A stretch of DNA of 16,335 bases from the NCBI GenBank assembly GCA_030691805.1, contig JAUYDP010000245.1:1-16335 (forward strand), given 5' to 3'. Made by a program: the position numbers and the translations under genes. Below, piece after piece: positions 14,844-16,335 of the stretch (the stretch's first letter is position 1; each line of letters starts with the position of its first letter). The notes below the pieces were generated by a model. The model did not search any database and was not told the origin of the DNA. It saw only the letters and a program-made list of their open reading frames with translations. The DNA is from Dehalococcoidia bacterium. Its GTDB lineage: Bacteria > Chloroflexota > Dehalococcoidia > JAUYDP01.

Positions 14844-15505
14844 GACCGGTTCTCTACCCTACGCTCCATCCGCACATCCACGGAAACCACACTACTGGTA
14901 TTTCCCAGGGAAGTAGCTATGCCTCCCAGAGTCCGACCCAGGAAATCCTCTTTGGACTGGTCAAGAGCCAGGCGCTTCCCATCCGCCAGGAGCGAGGCGG
15001 CAAAGCCGTCCTGCCGGCGCAGAAACCGGGCCTCGATAAGCCTGGCCACCGCGGCTGCCTCTTCCCACCCGAACTGGGGGACAGTTAGGGGCAGATCCTC
15101 GTCCGTCACCAGCGCCACCAGCTCCTCCGCCGAGCAAAGCAACTCGGCGCCCAATTCCTTCCGGTGCACCTCGATCTTGGGGGCACGTTCCCTCTTAAAC
15201 CCCTCGGTAAGGACGAGGTCTACCTCCATAGCCAGATGGTGGGCGATTACTTCCAGGGGCCACTCGGTCTCCACGTTCCTGATCATGGCGATCTTGGAGG
15301 GCGAGCTGATGATGACAACGTCGCTACCCGCCTGGGCGTGGCGCCAGCTATCCTTTCCAGGACGGTCTACCTCGAAGCCATGGGTGTCGTGCTTGACCGT
15401 GGCTACCCTGTATCCCAGGGCCTTTATCTCCGGAAGGAGCCTCTCCAGGAAGGTAGTCTTGCCGGTGTCGGAGCGGCCAACGATGGAGACGATTGGTACT
15501 ATCAC
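14840..15505 (-). CDS. mobB: Molybdopterin-guanine dinucleotide biosynthesis protein B, with C-terminal extension
   Basis: A 221-residue P-loop GTPase that assists formation of the guanine dinucleotide form of the molybdenum cofactor. It starts IVPIVSIVGRSDTGKTTFLERLLPE, with the Walker A motif GRSDTGKTT, then the MobB motif VATVKHDTHGFEVDRPGKDSWRHAQAG and LVLTEGFKRERAPKIEVHR. After about residue 160 an extension of about 60 residues follows (FLRRQDGFAASLLADGKRLALDQ onward), unlike the short E. coli protein but resembling extensions I recall in MobB of other phyla. I choose the GTG at 15505, which overlaps the moeA stop as GTGA and begins right at the first strand. An upstream GTG at 15538 would add 11 residues. 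It is coupled to moeA and to the DUF362 gene. Confidence 0.92.
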   Translation of the reverse strand: MIVPIVSIVGRSDTGKTTFLERLLPEIKALGYRVATVKHDTHGFEVDRPGKDSWRHAQAGSDVVIISSPSKIAMIRNVETEWPLEVIAHHLAMEVDLVLTEGFKRERAPKIEVHRKELGAELLCSAEELVALVTDEDLPLTVPQFGWEEAAAVARLIEARFLRRQDGFAASLLADGKRLALDQSKEDFLGRTLGGIATSLGNTSSVVSVDVRMERRVENRS

Positions 15506-16335
15506 CCTTCCGTCCAATCTAACATCTGAACCTTGCACCGCTCTCCGGCCGGGACCATCGAGACCTCTTCGGGAATTACCAGCAAGCCATTGGCCGCGGC
15601 CATAGAGGTGAGTATGCCGGAGCCCTGGGGACCAGTTACGCGGGCAAAATACTGCTCGTTTCTCTTTTCCACCCAGGCCCGGGCGAAATAGCGCCGGCCC
15701 CCGTAGTTTTCCACGTCTTCGATAAGGATAGCCTCCACGCTGGGCTTTTCCAACCGGGTCTTCCCCAACATCTTCAGGATTGCCGGCCGGGCGAACTGTT
15801 CAAAGGCCACCATGCAGCTTACCGGGTTACCGGGCAGTCCCAAATGCGGTATGGTTTTCGATCCATTGCTCAGCGTGCCAAAGGCCAGGGGCTTCCCAGG
15901 CTTCATGCGCACCTTCCAGAAACCTATCTTCCCTTGCTTGGCCAGCACGTCTCTAACGATGTCGTACTCGCCTACGGAGACCCCGGCGGAGGTGAGTAAC
16001 AGGTCTCCCTCCATCCCCTGCTGAATCTTGGCCTGAAGGTCTTCCAGATTGTCACGGGCTATGCCGAGAAGCCGGGGCACCCCGCCGTATTTGAGGACCT
16101 GGCCGGCGATGCTATAGGTATTACTGTTGTATATCTGGCCCGGACCCAACGGCTTTCCTACTTCAACTAGCTCGTCCCCGGTCGCCAGAATGGAGATAAG
16201 AGGGCGGCGGAAGACCCGTAATTTGGCCCGGCCCAGAGAGGCCAGCACGCCCATCTCCTGGGGGCGCAATACTGTCGCCTGGGAAAAGACCAGTGCCCCG
16301 GCCGATATATCCTCTCCGGCAAGCCTGATGTTCAT
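15502..16335 (-). CDS. moeA: Molybdopterin molybdenumtransferase MoeA, 5' end cut by window edge
   Basis: The visible 277 residues are the C-terminal two-thirds of MoeA, which inserts molybdate (or tungstate) into adenylylated molybdopterin. The Met at 16335 is internal: NIRLAGEDISAGALVF is a mid-protein motif of the family, so about 130 N-terminal residues lie beyond the right edge. Further motifs are ISILATGDELVEVGKPLGPGQIYNSN, LLTSAGVSVGEYDIVRD and VRMKPGKPLAFG, then the GLPGNPVSCMVAFEQF loop. The final C-terminal beta domain ends RCKVQMLDWTEG. The stop overlaps mobB by 4 nt. As this is the upstream visible gene of the operon, its promoter lies outside the window. Confidence 0.95.
   Translation of the reverse strand: MNIRLAGEDISAGALVFSQATVLRPQEMGVLASLGRAKLRVFRRPLISILATGDELVEVGKPLGPGQIYNSNTYSIAGQVLKYGGVPRLLGIARDNLEDLQAKIQQGMEGDLLLTSAGVSVGEYDIVRDVLAKQGKIGFWKVRMKPGKPLAFGTLSNGSKTIPHLGLPGNPVSCMVAFEQFARPAILKMLGKTRLEKPSVEAILIEDVENYGGRRYFARAWVEKRNEQYFARVTGPQGSGILTSMAAANGLLVIPEEVSMVPAGERCKVQMLDWTEG

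Overview
The window looks like chromosomal DNA from a GC-rich bacterium of the phylum Chloroflexota, most likely class Dehalococcoidia. This is an inference. It rests on a bacterial FtsY and RNase III lying beside an adjacent pair of giant membrane proteins (a DUF2298/Chlor_Arch_YYY protein and an Agl23-like GT-C protein) whose families are known mainly from Chloroflexota and Archaea, and on intergenic DNA rich in short palindromic repeats. No rRNA, tRNA or CRISPR array was seen.

Layout, left to right. (1) Positions 1-6564, minus strand: a tight four-gene block transcribed leftwards. It encodes a DUF2298 membrane protein, an Agl23-like glycosyltransferase-39 protein, a flippase-like LPG-synthase-TM protein and an FAD-dependent oxidoreductase cut by the window edge. 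Gaps are 9 nt or less, or the genes overlap, so this is probably one operon for membrane or lipid-linked glycoconjugate work. (2) 6565-7070: non-coding and packed with palindromic repeats. (3) 7071-8493, minus: ftsY, preceded by a small GxxExxY gene bracketed by imperfect inverted repeats. (4) 8599-10362, plus: an adenine deaminase-family amidohydrolase, the only plus-strand gene. (5) 10363-10877: non-coding, with a MITE-like element and palindromes. (6) 10878-11713, minus: rnc (RNase III) with a good sigma70-type promoter. (7) 11714-12062: non-coding, holding a second copy of the repeat seen at 6637. (8) 12063-13474, minus: a Fur-family regulator followed by a NiCoT/NicO-like metal transporter, with a recognisable promoter and an upstream palindrome. 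(9) 13501-13567: a palindromic repeat and a terminator hairpin. (10) 13594-16335, minus: moeA (partial), mobB, a DUF362 protein and an unrecognised cysteine-containing protein. All three junctions are 4-nt stop/start overlaps, ending at the hairpin.

How the parts fit: moeA and mobB point to molybdenum or tungsten cofactor assembly, and the two trailing genes are translationally coupled to them. The fur/transporter pair probably forms a self-contained metal-uptake unit, with nickel or cobalt the best guess. ftsY and rnc are often neighbours (with smc) in bacteria; here they are split by unrelated genes and repeats, suggesting local rearrangement.

I found no single clear new system. The strongest leads are the coupled unknown protein behind mobB and DUF362, the repeat-derived in-frame insertions in the DUF2298 protein (five 48-bp units and one 29-bp palindrome), the inverted-repeat-bracketed GxxExxY cassette, and the apparent CTG start of the flippase-like gene.
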